Positions 24,901-35,906 of a stretch of 64,000 nt of DNA are shown in pieces. Origin of the DNA: Aselliscus stoliczkanus (lineage: Eukaryota > Chordata > Mammalia > Chiroptera > Hipposideridae). Within the stretch, counting starts at the first letter, position 1. Every line of letters begins with the position of its first letter. The notes under the pieces are model-generated. The model was not told the DNA's origin, searched no databases, and saw nothing but the letters and a program-made list of their open reading frames with translations. The position numbers were made by a program, and so were the translations under genes. The stretch covers positions 69,688,559-69,752,558 of the forward strand of contig CM066739.1 of NCBI GenBank assembly GCA_033961575.1, given 5' to 3'.

Positions 24901-25250
24901 ATACCTAAGCCATCTGAGAGACAAATGATTGTTTATTCTATTTTTCAGTACACCCAAAGTAAGGAGATTCCTTAAGCTTCTCTCAGAACATATTTCAGCA
25001 TCTGACAAACCTTATAGCCAGGGCATTCAAATTTTAATCTCATTAACATTTCAACTCGTTTCCTCTTTTTATGTAATTGTGAGTGCATTGTACAGCTGGT
25101 CACTGATGTAGTTTGTTCTTTATCATGCAGTTTTACCCCACATGGTTTTTATTCCGTGGAAAGTTGACAAAGGACTATGGAAAACCAAAAAGAGCTCTAA
25201 AGTGCAAGTCAGAAGATGCCTAGTTTTGCCACCAACTTGTCAAGTTATTT
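22000..25250. other. Repeat-poor intronic stretch
   Basis: Over 3 kb of intron between the L1 tail and the MITE have no recognisable SINE, LINE or LTR. The sequence is of mixed complexity with modest GC patches (22360-22960 and 24160-24420). A 114-codon open frame at 22615-22959 resembles no family I know and lacks coding context. The stretch may include conserved non-coding DNA, which needs alignment to show. Confidence 0.5.
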
Positions 25251-25262
25251 CCCATGAGCAGC

Positions 25263-25340
25263 TGGGTTGTCGGAAAAGTCATGACGCATTTTTGCTACAA
25301 AATACAGAAAAAAATACATCATGACATTTCCGACAACCCA
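25263..25340. mobile_element. 78-bp palindromic mariner-type MITE
   Basis: The left end tgggttgtcggaaaagtcat and the reverse complement of the right end (tgggttgtcggaaatgtcat) match at 19 of 20 positions, and the arms extend to nearly half the element. Size and structure resemble MADE1-type mariner hairpins. A TA target duplication is not evident. Confidence 0.8.
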
Positions 25341-25849
25341 ATATTATCTGTCACCCATTTTATGTTTTGCTCATCGTGACTGGATGGAACTGGGTGATCT
25401 TTCACCTCTTTTATTTTTATTTTGCCTCTGTGACAATGAAATTTATTTTCTTTTGCAAAAACCATAAATATCAAAACTGTTTTTGCTATTGATTCATTGT
25501 TATTTCCGGAATATTTCACGAGTGATTTATTACTTTGAAAATCTTCGACAGCAACTTCTAGGTCAAAAAGTTTTTTTAAGTGGGCACTAGTGAGAACTTT
25601 TCATTCTAAAACTTTTTTGAGAAAAAGGTTAGTGAAAACTATTTTTGTTCAACAGTAAAACATGAATCAGTGATTTATTATTAGCACTTGATTCTGAACC
25701 AAATGATTCAAAGAGGGTATGTTTGAATGAGCACGCTCTTACAGTTTAAAAGAAATAATAGAGTTGTTCTCTATATGTCCTGATGATGAATAAAGATTAG
25801 CAGTGTTCTGGCCTGTTTTATCCTGAGGGGAAACCCATCTTTCACTTAG

Positions 25850-26025
25850 TTCCACCAAATATTATGGGAGAAGAACAGAACATCTCTGTCCTCATTAGCC
25901 AAGCCGTGGAGTTGCTATGTCAGAGCGATGCCATCCCATCACCTACTCTGACTTGGTTAAAAGATGGCCGCCCCTTGCTGAAGAAACCAGGCCTCAGTAT
26001 CTCTGAAAATGGAAGTGTGTTAAAG
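25850..26025 (+). CDS. HMCN1: HMCN1 exon: first two thirds of Ig domain 5
   Basis: Acceptor ..tttcacttag, donor gtaagg. It reads (V)PPNIMGEEQNISVLISQ.. LLCQSDAIPSPTLTWLKDGRPLLKKP..ENGSVLK. Two N-glycosylation sequons (NIS, NGS) are visible. It leaves in phase 0, later in the domain than in any other split domain here. The following 2,329-bp intron has old repeat remnants and a G-rich tract. Confidence 0.95.
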
Positions 26026-26729
26026 GTAAGGTTCATTGACTTCTTCTTATATCACTCCTAAGCTCATGACTTTGGTATTATTCCCATGAAACTTACCTGT
26101 TTTTACACATGTTATACTAATTTCCTATTATAAAATTCTAGGAACCCTTTCATAGTCAAGGCTTATAATGTTTTTAAATTTTATGCTTAGTAAGATTTAA
26201 ATATTAAATTTTCTATCCATATTTGTAGCCAGAAACCATCCAAAAATGCTTCTGGGAAGATATAGAAATATTGTAAGGAGTGCCTCATCTTCAGTCATTC
26301 AACCAATCAGCCAGTACCCATTCTAGGAGCTCTGCGGGGGGGAAAGGGATACAAAAAAGCATAAGATTCATTTCCTGCCCTCAGTGTTTTCTAATGTCAC
26401 ATAAATATATGAAAAACTGACAGTTCAGTTGAAAATGTAGTAAGTGTTGTAAGTCTGAGTTAATTACCAAGTATACAGACAATACCAAGGGTACAGACAA
26501 TACATTTTGGGAGTATAGCAAATGGTGAGGCTGCAATTGCCTAGAATAGTCTTGGAAGGCTACTTGGCTTTTTGTAGGTAGATGGGACAAGAGGCGTGAT
26601 TAAGGAAAGCAACTGAGCTAATGTGGCTGAAACAAAAGTGAACAGAGTGAATATTTGAAAATAGTTATGAAAGGTTGACTTGAGTAAAGTAAGAGCTAAC
26701 ATATAAAGCCAGGCTAAAGAATTAGGATT

Positions 26730-26880
26730 CAGGAAGTTTATATAATCTTCATAATAGCCTATTGTGAAATTGAAAGACTAACTAAGTAATCTGCCCACAG
26801 TTACCAAATGGCAGAAATAGGATGTGAATACAGAAGTATAGCTTCAGAATCTACTACACCTCACAGCCTCTTGGTCAAGG
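26730..26880. repeat. Probable MIR remnant
   Basis: The text gtaatctgcccacagttaccaaatggcagaa followed by gatgtgaatacagaagtatagc resembles the conserved MIR core (ctgcccaaggtcac..cagagccaggattcgaac). It is highly diverged, and its flanks at 26560-27060 may be LINE-derived. Confidence 0.5.
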
Positions 26881-27124
26881 AAATTTATTCCTGGCGAACA
26901 AAGAGTCAGTAAGAGAAAGGGGTGATGGATGTTAGCACACAGGAAGCAGAGAAGCTTCCACAAGGACAGAGCATGGGAGAGATTGGGAGGGAATGTGAAG
27001 GCATATGTTAGAGGCAAGAGGGTAGAGACCTTGGGAGTTATGATCCCATAATAATGGAGCTGGTGAGAAACGAAAGGCCAGAATCACTGATGGAGCAAAG
27101 TAGGATAAGTTAATCGAGCTACTT

Positions 27125-27151
27125 GGGTGGGTGGGGGGAGGGGGGATGGGG
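27125..27151 (+). repeat. G-quadruplex-prone G tract
   Basis: Four or more G-runs of at least three, separated by one or two bases (GGGTGGGTGGGGGGAGGGGG), meet the usual G4 pattern on the transcribed-sense strand. Confidence 0.85.
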
Positions 27152-28039
27152 ATTGAGGGGAGAGCACTGCCCCGGCTCAGTGGCAGAACCCAGAGTTCTA
27201 GAAGGTAACTGGTAGAATTCTCAAACCTCAGCTCTGCCTGAATGATAGAGGGGAGGGAGACAGCCCTGGTCGGGGGGAGCTACGTGTGCTTAGAACAGTC
27301 TTAGCAAACTTCACTGAGTATAGCAGATTCATTTCTTCAGAGCACAGATCCCAATGTTGTTGGGAAGCTGGGAGAGAGATAGATGATGGTGAAGAAATCC
27401 TGGGATCCATTGAATCTCTGCCACGGAGGCCAGCCAGGCACCCTGGAGTATCTGGTCCCACTGGGGGCCAAAGGGAGAAGAGCTCATAGAAATGAAAACT
27501 AGTGCATCCCCCCTTTACTAAATACTCTCAGTGATAACTGCAACTCGAATGATTCTCCCTCTTTTGAATGTTTTAACGATTGATTGCATTCACTTAGCAA
27601 TCAATCACATACTGCTTGTTGTACCTCTTATTTTATTATTTATACTTTGTTTATATTAAACTCTTTTCTTATGTTCACATACTTTTCTTATATTCTCAGC
27701 CAGATTGTAAACTCAAGTCAGAAGCTATATATTATACGATACTTCTTTGTATCTTCTACCTGTAGTACCTGTTACAAGGTTCTTACTAACTGCTGAACTG
27801 TCAATGAATGAGTGATGAATGAGTATTGATGCATGCTGCAGATAAATACATCGAAAATATTTACTGATATTCAATTAACTCCCAAGCACAAAACTGAGTA
27901 CTAGGAGGCTGAGACTAATTGAATGTAAATATTTGATTTGAAGAAGCTTACAAACCCAGCATGGGAGAAGAGATGTAAGAAACCAATAATAAGGTTGTAT
28001 ATTTCAAAGCCTTAAGTAATTTATTCAGAAATGGTGTCT

Positions 28040-28066
28040 TGTTTGTTTGTTTGTTTGTTTGTTTGT
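28040..28066. repeat. (GTTT)n microsatellite
   Basis: About seven GTTT units inside the intron before the exon at 28355; it may be the remnant of a retroelement tail. Confidence 0.9.
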
Positions 28067-28354
28067 TTTTTGCTATTTTTCTGAGTTGTATTGAAAAACC
28101 TTCCAAGACCTTCAACAGCTAATGTTAATGATATTAAGACAAGGTATGACATAGATGAAAATTGTTGAATCTTGATAAGTGTTGAGTGTTGGTGATGGGC
28201 ATATGGCCATCCATTTTACTAATCTCTCCACTTTTTATATGTTTGAAAATATTTAGAATACAAATGAAAAATATGAAATTATAAATAACAGTAATGGAAA
28301 ATCCCTAATTATTTCTGAAATAAAAACTGGTTCAAAGCATGATTTTGTTTTCAG

Positions 28355-28451
28355 ATTGAAGATGCTCAGGTTCAAGACACTGGTCGTTACACTTGTGAGG
28401 CAACAAACGTTGCTGGGAAAACTGAGAAAAACTATAATGTCAATATTTTGG
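28355..28451 (+). CDS. HMCN1: HMCN1 exon: last third of Ig domain 5
   Basis: Acceptor ..tttgttttcag, donor gtaagt. It reads IEDAQVQDTGRYTCEATNVAGKTEKNYNVNIL and carries the second Cys. It enters in phase 0, leaves in phase 1; 91 codons with its partner. The following 3,139-bp intron has a GT microsatellite and an AT-rich stretch (29080-29400); 29460-31140 looks like old repeat DNA. Confidence 0.95.
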
Positions 28452-28862
28452 GTAAGTGTGATCAGAGCCTGTAAAGCAAATGATGCAGGGTGTGGTTTAA
28501 TCTTTTATTCTTTTTGTCTACTCTTAACATGCCATCCATGTAACTAAAGGTGATCATAATACACAGATGGCTGCTAATCAGTATGATTAGATGATGCTGA
28601 ACTGTCCTGCGTATCAGCTCACTTAATTAATTCAAGAGCAGCTATAGACTTCATGAACCTAAATGTATTAATAGCAATTAATACATTAATAGTAATTAAT
28701 ACATTTAACTGTCATTTTGATGTAGAATGACTCTCCTCTCCTATCTGAGTAATATGCCTTTTAGCTTCTACAAGCAGGATCTTCTAATGACTGAGCATTC
28801 TGCATGACAGAGGGTGGGTTGGTCAATCGGAAATAAGTCAAAAGGCTAAATTATGTATGCAA

Positions 28863-28864
<2 letters not shown>

Positions 28865-28906
<42 letters not shown>
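28865..28906. repeat. (TG)n microsatellite
   Basis: Twenty-one uninterrupted TG units, likely length-polymorphic. Confidence 0.97.
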
Positions 28907-28910
<4 letters not shown>

Positions 28911-29459
28911 AGAGGGACATGTAAAGTGAGTGGAAGATGGGATTGACTATGCTGGCCCGTGTGAATAGCCATCCTTACTTGAAGTTGTACTATTTGTTAC
29001 TATTTAATGTAATTCTTAGGAATAATCACAACTTTTACATTGGCTGTGGTTGTCTGCTGATCATTAAAAAGTGTTCCCATTTCCAGTGTATTTATTTTTA
29101 TTTTAAATACTTTTAAAAATCATTTATAACATATTAAGCATCTTAGTTTTGATTATATTATTAAAATTTTTAATTATTGAGATAATGAGCTGAAATTTAC
29201 TTTTGATAGTAAAAGTTTATTTAAAAACATTTTTAAATAAAAATACGTAGAGGAAATAATTTTCCTTCAATGGAGAAAAAATATTTTTAAAACTTTAAAA
29301 GCATGTACTTATGTAGAAAATCATTATAATAATGATTTATAATTAATAGGTAAAATTAAACATAAACAACAAAGTATACATTACCAATGATTAGACCAAT
29401 ACCTCTAAGATATAAGAATGAATGACAGGGGAAAGAGTGTTATGACATCAAGGATAGAT

Positions 29460-31140
29460 TCACTGACAAAATATGTATAGTGTGCCTCTGTGTTCTAGGC
29501 ACTATGCCATGTGTAGACACAGAGAGGCTAATAAGAAAAGACGATGATACTGTTCACATAGAACTTGTCTTCTGCGGGTCTAGAAATATCTTTCAGTAGC
29601 CCATTAAAAATAAATTTCCTAAGAGCTATCATAGGAAGGTTTGTAGGAAAACATACCATGGACTGGTGACATTTGAGATTTTAAGGATGAGTAGGTATTA
29701 GCTCTGTGAAGATAATGGAAGCATTACAAAGACCTGAAGGGTACTTCAGTCAATGAGCCAAACATCATTCATTGCAGAGAGAGTGAGAAGATACTAGGGG
29801 CATGTTGAAGAGAGTCTCTAAAATCAATTTTAAAAGTATAGATTTGATTCTAAAGGTGATACGATACCATTAAAAGGGTTTAAAGTGGGGCTGGGGTGTT
29901 CAGATCTGTATTTTAGGAAGAACGCAGATAACTTCTAGAAGTATTTAAGAAATTGAATTAATAGGATTCATTAATGAGGGGGAATGACATAGAAACAAGA
30001 AGAGTAAAGGGTTGATGTCAGTATGGGTTGGCCAGCTGGACTGTGTGGACAGTACTGTCCTTTGCTTTTGAGAGGGAACAAAGGTGGCTGAGTTCATTTG
30101 GGGGCAAGTCAAGTTTGACAGTGCCCCTAAGAAGACATCCAAGTTGAGATGTTAAGAAGTCGCAGGGGTCTGCATTATACGTACAGATTAACAAGTATTT
30201 GTATAATGGAGGACGTGGGAGTAGAGGAAGGTAGAGTTTAGATTAGCGATAATGAGTTTATAGTGATGGCAATTCATGTAGTTGTCATTTTCTCCTGTAC
30301 AACTTTCCATCTGTGATACAAGTGATGGCAGGGTACAACTATAAGATTCATCCTGTGTTGCCAAATAGAAGGACGGTGGTGCATGGCAGTTGAGAATATT
30401 GGTGAAGGAGTAATCAAAATGATTGATTATGAAATCTAAGCTGGGTAGAGATGTCAGTAAGCAAAAGAGTAGGAAGACGGATTGGGAGACTTCCAAGATC
30501 TGAAAGGAGTTGAGATTCAATTAGGTTGATGAATTGAAAATTGGGAAAAATTGAATGAAAGAACCATAAAGATGAAGCAGTTGTCGGAGAGTGCTCTAAT
30601 TTGTAAATTTATAGGAGGAACTTTCTAGAGATGGAAAGGGTATGGCCTCTGAAGGAGAAAGGGGTGATCAGGTCAAGGAAGTGAGTAGCCAGGGTGTTTG
30701 GACTGGTTATAGACATGGATGCTGAGTGCATACAGAATAATAGCAGGCCTTCATGTAAAGAGAATGAATAAGAGCAAGTCCCAAATTGTTTAGTGAATGG
30801 AAAAAAATGTAGTTCACAGACGGTGGTGAGAAAGAGACGTGAACTGGTGGCATGAGTCTCAAAGAAACAGAGGCTTTCACAGGGATGGCTGAACAATGAC
30901 TGAAAGGTGCATTGCAGAGGGAGATGGGGATTTTCCAGGGATCCTCCCACTCCTCAGTTCCCAGGAGCTTGCAACTGCCACCTGACTATATTGCAGCCAG
31001 AGAAGTGGCCAAGGAGATAGTTGGCCCAGTGAATGGAGACTCGACCTCTGAGAGAAGCGTGGGTAGTCAGGATCCACTTTGAATGCTCCAAGGAGAAGCT
31101 GGAGGCCAGGGGGTGGCAGGCTGTGCAATCTAGACTAGAT
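29460..31140. repeat. Probable ancient repeat-derived intron DNA
   Basis: Purine-rich text (for example gtgcctctgtgttctaggcac, ttagccc-free stretches, and gattgattatgaaatctaag) has the feel of old LINE-derived sequence. I cannot name the family or the ends. Short open frames on the minus strand here show no domain features. Confidence 0.25.
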
Positions 31141-31590
31141 AACATGTCTGTTTCTTAGATCAAGTTTTCTGTCTCTACTGTATGTTATATGCCTGTTGTT
31201 TTCCTATTCTGTTCAGTATCTGAGATATCAAAACTGGCCAGACACAAATGACTGGGTTAAGTTTAAACTTAATAGGTGCCTTAGTGGTTTTGGTCCAAGA
31301 TGCCTAAATGTCTATAATAAATTGGCTTCTTTTTATGCCATTCTGAATATTTTAATAATTAAGTTTCTATCTATGAAAATGGGAAGTGTGCTCTTAGGTA
31401 TTCAGTCTATGTCTTACAGTTGACTTTTAATGCAGTGTTGATAATGTTAACTTCAAGTGCTAATTATTTCCTGTGTCATTTGAATGCAAACCTTTTGGTT
31501 TTTTTACATGTAAAGTATTAGGGAAATTTTATATTACGATGATTGCAAACAATCGCATTTTGTATTTTTTCTTTATTTTTGATCTTTCAG

Positions 31591-31713
31591 TGCCACCAAA
31601 TATTTATGGTTCTGATGACCTTGCTCCCCTTACAGTCATTGAAGGAAATCTCATTAGTCTTTTATGTGAATCAAGTGGCATTCCACCTCCAAATCTCATT
31701 TGGAAGAAGAGAG
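31591..31713 (+). CDS. HMCN1: HMCN1 exon: first half of Ig domain 6
   Basis: Acceptor ..gatctttcag, donor gtcagt (C at +3). It reads (V)PPNIYGSDDLAPLTVIEGN.. LLCESSGIPPPNLIWKKR, with the first Cys and core Trp, here in WKKRG rather than WLKDG. It leaves in phase 1. The 807-bp intron after it has no named repeat; a C/T-rich stretch lies at 32330-32375. Confidence 0.95.
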
Positions 31714-32520
31714 GTCAGTTTCCATCCTTTGACATGTATGAAATTAAGCATAAATCAAATATAGATGCATTTATATTTTATTTGACAAACCTGTAAATTT
31801 ATTAACAAACTTTCCTGGGATTTGCATATGAAAATACTTGACAGTGTAATTAAATATAAAATGTGCAACATGTTATCTTCTACACTATACAACTTAAAAT
31901 CTTTAATTTTGAGACTAACTGCTCCCCAGAAAAAAAATTATTTTCTGTACTAATTGCTTTTTAATCAGATGCACTGCAGGGCATCTGTAATGATTAACAG
32001 TCCACCATTCAAAGAACTATTTTTTTCTTTAAAATAGGTTTAAAAAATTATTTTCTAAAGCAAAAGTTTTTGCTGTATTTATGACAGTTTTGTAATGAGT
32101 GTTAAGAATGAGTTCTGCAATAGAACAGATTTTCAATTTATTCATCAACCAATATTTATTTATGTCCATTAAGTTATCAGACAGCTTATCTAAACTTTTA
32201 GCTGATTTTTAAAATCATGTTTGCTTTGCTCTTTTTAAGATTCTATTTTGTTTATTTTTCTAAGTGTGTTGTTTTCAAATGCAATATTGGTTAAAAGAAA
32301 ATTTGCATAAGATTTTCTTGGTAAACATTTTCTTCTCCTCCTCCGTCTTCTTTTCCTCCTCCTCCTAATCCTTTTTTTCTGTAGGATTATTTTACAGTGT
32401 CATCTGCCTTTTAGGTACTTGAAGTAGGAAGTAAATAAATAAGTATATATACTCACTAGAAAATGTACACAAATGCTTTATATTTTTGCTTTGTCTTCTG
32501 CCATTTGGTTCTCTTTGTAG

Positions 32521-32682
32521 ACTCCCTAGTGCTGGATGATTCTTCAGGGCGAGTCAGAACTTTATCTGGAGGCAGACAGTTACAGATTTCAATTGCTGAA
32601 AAATCTGATACAGGACTCTATACATGTGTGGCATCAAATGTTGCTGGAACTGCAAAGAAAGACTACAGTCTGCAAGTTTATA
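32521..32682 (+). CDS. HMCN1: HMCN1 exon: second half of Ig domain 6
   Basis: Acceptor ..ctctttgtag, donor gtaagt. It reads (D)SLVLDDSSGRVRTLSGGRQL.. DTGLYTCVASNVAGTAKKDYSLQVY. The junction codon completes as Gly-Asp. Phase 1 in and out; 95 codons with its partner. It leaves with A as last base, so the next linker residue is Ile. The 7,003-bp intron after it contains the nested L1 stack and a solo LTR. Confidence 0.95.
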
Positions 32683-34502
32683 GTAAGTTGTGGATTAGCC
32701 AGGATTTGGCACAGTTTGCCTTTAAATCTCTCCATCCTTCCCTTTTGCTTTTTCTTCATAAGTTTAAGATACATTCAAAGTAGTATGGTTATAATATACC
32801 CCTCATAAGACCCACGAATTTAAATTGTGCTGACATCTGTTTATTACTGTTATTTATTCAGCACTACAGTTATTCACTCAGTGCCAGCTTGGCGATGGGA
32901 GGCACATGAATGTGGCTCTAATTTGTTGGGGACAGGATAGTGATCATGTGAAACTGGGCCGGGGAAGGTGGGTGCATTTTGCCATAGGGTATATTTATAA
33001 TATGTAAAAATGTGTTATTTTAAATAATAATTTGTATAAGATTTTAAAGTGTTTAAAATATGTAATTATTTCTTTTAGTCTTTACCTGAGTTGTAATATG
33101 AGACAAAACTATTGCCCCCATTTTGCATTAATGAAAACTTAAACCCAGGGAAGATTCCATGACCAACTGAGGCCTCGTGACTTTTATGTGGTAGGAATAG
33201 CACTAGAACACAGGATTACTAACACTGGCCCATTTTTCTTCTCACACACATATGTATTAGAGCTGATCTAATTTTCTTTCTTGGAATCAGTATTAATTAG
33301 GTGACTTGAGCTGCAAAGTTACAGAATAACTGATAACCAGTGACTTAAACAAGTAAAGGTTTATTTTCTCACATGAGAAGCCTGAGGTTGGCAGTCATGA
33401 GGTGGTCAGCACTAAACAAATAAAATTAGAAACGAAAGAGACGTTAGAACTGATACAACAGAAATGCAAAGGATCCTAAGAGACTACTATAATAATCATA
33501 TTCCATAAAATTTGGCAACCTAGAAGAAATGCCTAAATTCCTAGAAACATACAACTTTCAACACCAAATCATGAAAAAAAATAAAAAATATGAATAGGCT
33601 GATTACTAATAAGGAGATTGAATCAGTAATCAAATACCACCCAAGAAACAAAAGCCTAGGACCATCTGGTGAATTCACTGGTGAATTTTACCACATATTG
33701 AAAGATTTAATGCTTATCCTTCTCAGATTCTTCCAAAATATTTAAGGGGAGGGAATGTTTCCAAACTCATCATTACCCTGATACCAAAACCACACAAGGA
33801 CACCAGAAAGAAAAAGAACAAGAAAAAAAAATGTCCTTATGAATATAGATGCAAAAATCTTCAACAAAACATTAGCAAACCAAATTCAATAGTACATTAA
33901 AAGGACCATACATCATGATCAAGTGGGATTTATTCCAGGGATGTAAGAATGGTTCAACGTCTGTAAATCACTGTGATGCACCGTATTTTTAAAATGATGG
34001 ATAAAAACCATGCGGTCGTCTCAATAGAGGCAGAAAAAACATTTGACAAAATTTCACATCCATTTATGATAAAAACTCTCAACAAAATGTGTATAGAGGG
34101 AACATACCTCAATATAATATAGGTCATATATGACAAATCCACAGCTAATATACTCAAGAGTGAAAAGTTGAAAGCTGTTCATCTACGATCAGGAACAAGA
34201 CAAGGATGCCCACTCTGCCACTTTTATTCAACATGGTATTGGAAGTTCTAGCCACAGCAAGTAGGCAAGAAAAACAAACAAAGGCATCCAAATCACAAAG
34301 GAAGAAATAAAACTCACTATTTGCAGGTGACATGATATACAATATGTAGAAAACCCTAAACACTCTACCAAAAAACTGTTAGAATTAATAAATGAATTCA
34401 GCAAACTTGCAGGATACAAAATCGATATACAGAAATCTGTGACATTTCTGTATATTAATAATAAACTATCAGAAAGAGAAATTAAGAAAACAATCCCATT
34501 TA

Positions 34503-35428
34503 CGAGGTCTAACAATTAAGTTCGTGAACTTGCCACCATGCGCTTACATTGTCAGCATTATACAAACAGCTCAGTAAGGTTTCATAACCTTGGTATATCA
34601 GTGTCTTACAGCTGTGTTCACGTCGACAGGTGGCGGTGTCTTGCTGAGTGGCGTTCATTATTGTTGTTGCGTGTTTTTGTGTGCCATCGCAAGAATGTCT
34701 GAGCTTGAATTAGAGCAGTGACCAATCATTAAATTTCTTGTTAAACTTGGCAAGAGTTGAAGTGAAATCAGGGACTTGTTAGTCCAAGTTTATGGGGATA
34801 ATGCCTTAAAGAAAACGGCAGTGTATAAATGGATTAAACATTTTTCTGAGGGGACTGAACACATCACTGATGAAGAGAGGTCAGGGCGTCCAGCAATGAG
34901 CAGAACTGATGAAAATGTGACAAAAATTAATGATATTGTGCGTCAAAAACATCAGCTGACAGTGAGAAGCATAGCAGACCAAGTAAACATCGATAGAGAA
35001 ACAGTTAAGAAAGTCTTTACTGAAAATTTTGGCATGAGAAAGGTGTGTGCAAAAATGGTCCCGAAGGAGCTCACCAATGAACAAACGCAAAAGAAGTTTT
35101 TATCCAGTAAACAAATAACTGTATTGAAACAGCCTCCCTACTCACCTGATCTGGCCCCCAATGACTTCTTTCTTTACCTGAAGATAAAAGAAATATTGAA
35201 AGGAAGACATTTTGATAACATTCAAGACATCATGGGTAATACAATGACAGCTCTGATGGCCATTCCAGAAAAAGAGTTCCAAAATTATATTGAAGTGTGG
35301 ACTAGGCACTGGTGTCAGTGCATAGCTTCCCAACAGGAGCACTTCAAAGGTGACCATAGTGATATTCAGCAATGAGGTATGTAACACTTTTTCTAAGATT
35401 AGTTTGTGAACTGAATTGTCACACCTCA
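34503..35428 (+). mobile_element. Mariner DNA transposon with TA duplication
   Basis: Inverted ends cgaggtctaacaattaagtt (left) and tgaggtgtgacaattcagtt (reverse complement of right) flank a 926-bp element. A TA dinucleotide lies on both sides (34501-34502, 35429-35430), the standard mariner target. The flanking L1 sentence is restored if the element is removed. It carries a shortened transposase frame. Confidence 0.93.
34776..35375 (+). pseudogene. Internally deleted mariner transposase (199 codons)
   Basis: Open for 199 codons, against about 340-350 for intact mariner transposases. The N-terminal half has the helix-turn-helix DNA-binding part (KWIKHFSEGTEHITDEERSG, LTVRSIADQVNIDRETVKKV). 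Around residues 105-115 it jumps to the C-terminal part with YSPDLAPNDFFLY, which holds the third catalytic Asp, and IKEILKGRHFDNIQDI. The segment with the first two catalytic Asp residues is missing, so it cannot be active, although a DNA-binding product is conceivable. The frame stays open through the deletion joint. Its start Met is internal to the family, since usable coding text begins slightly upstream. Confidence 0.88.
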
Positions 35429-35454
35429 TACAATAACATTAAAAGAATAAAATA

Positions 35455-35906
35455 GGGCCGGCCGAGTGGCGCATTGGTTAAGCGCTGGTTTTGGGATGCC
35501 AGCGGCCCCGGTTCGGATCCCACATGAGGGCCAGTGACACTGCCCTCTACAGCTAACAACAGCTCCACCTGGAGCTGGGCTGTGCGAGCCCCGGTGATGG
35601 TGTGGGCTGCAGCCCCTGCTGCAGTGGGCTGCCATAGGCTGCAGTGAGTGGCCCGCAGCCAGCGTGAGCGGCTGGCAGCCAAGCGTGAGCTGCCAATAGC
35701 CGCGGTGAGCGACATCCAGAGGCCAGCGACAGATCTGCCTCATCCGGGAAGAGCGCAATGACGATACCAACAGTGAAGCAACATCCTCCGCAACTAAACT
35801 GAAGAACAAAAAGACAGCAACTTGTCTGTTCCCCTTCCCCGATTCCCCAACGCTGTTCCCCTCCACCAATTCCCCAATAAAATCTTTAAAAAAAAAAAAA
35901 AAAAAA
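35455..35906 (+). mobile_element. Long composite tRNA-SINE nested in L1
   Basis: The head GGGCCGGCCGAGTGGCGCATTGG with GCCAGCGGCCCCGGTTCGG is that of the short SINE, but after ACACTGCCCTC it continues into the long body ending CCCCAATAAAATCTTT and poly(A). The flanking duplication aagaataaaata occurs at 35443-35454 and 35907-35918. The AATAAA is at 35876-35881, in sense. Confidence 0.92.

Noticed and set aside
28670..28710. Tandem 18-20 bp AT-rich repeat
   Set aside because: Only two copies of an attaatag-aattaatac unit; too little to call structure beyond local duplication.
34776..35375. Mariner frame as a domesticated host gene
   Set aside because: It lies between its own TIRs with TA duplication, lacks two catalytic residues and has no host exon structure; a transposon pseudogene is the simpler call.
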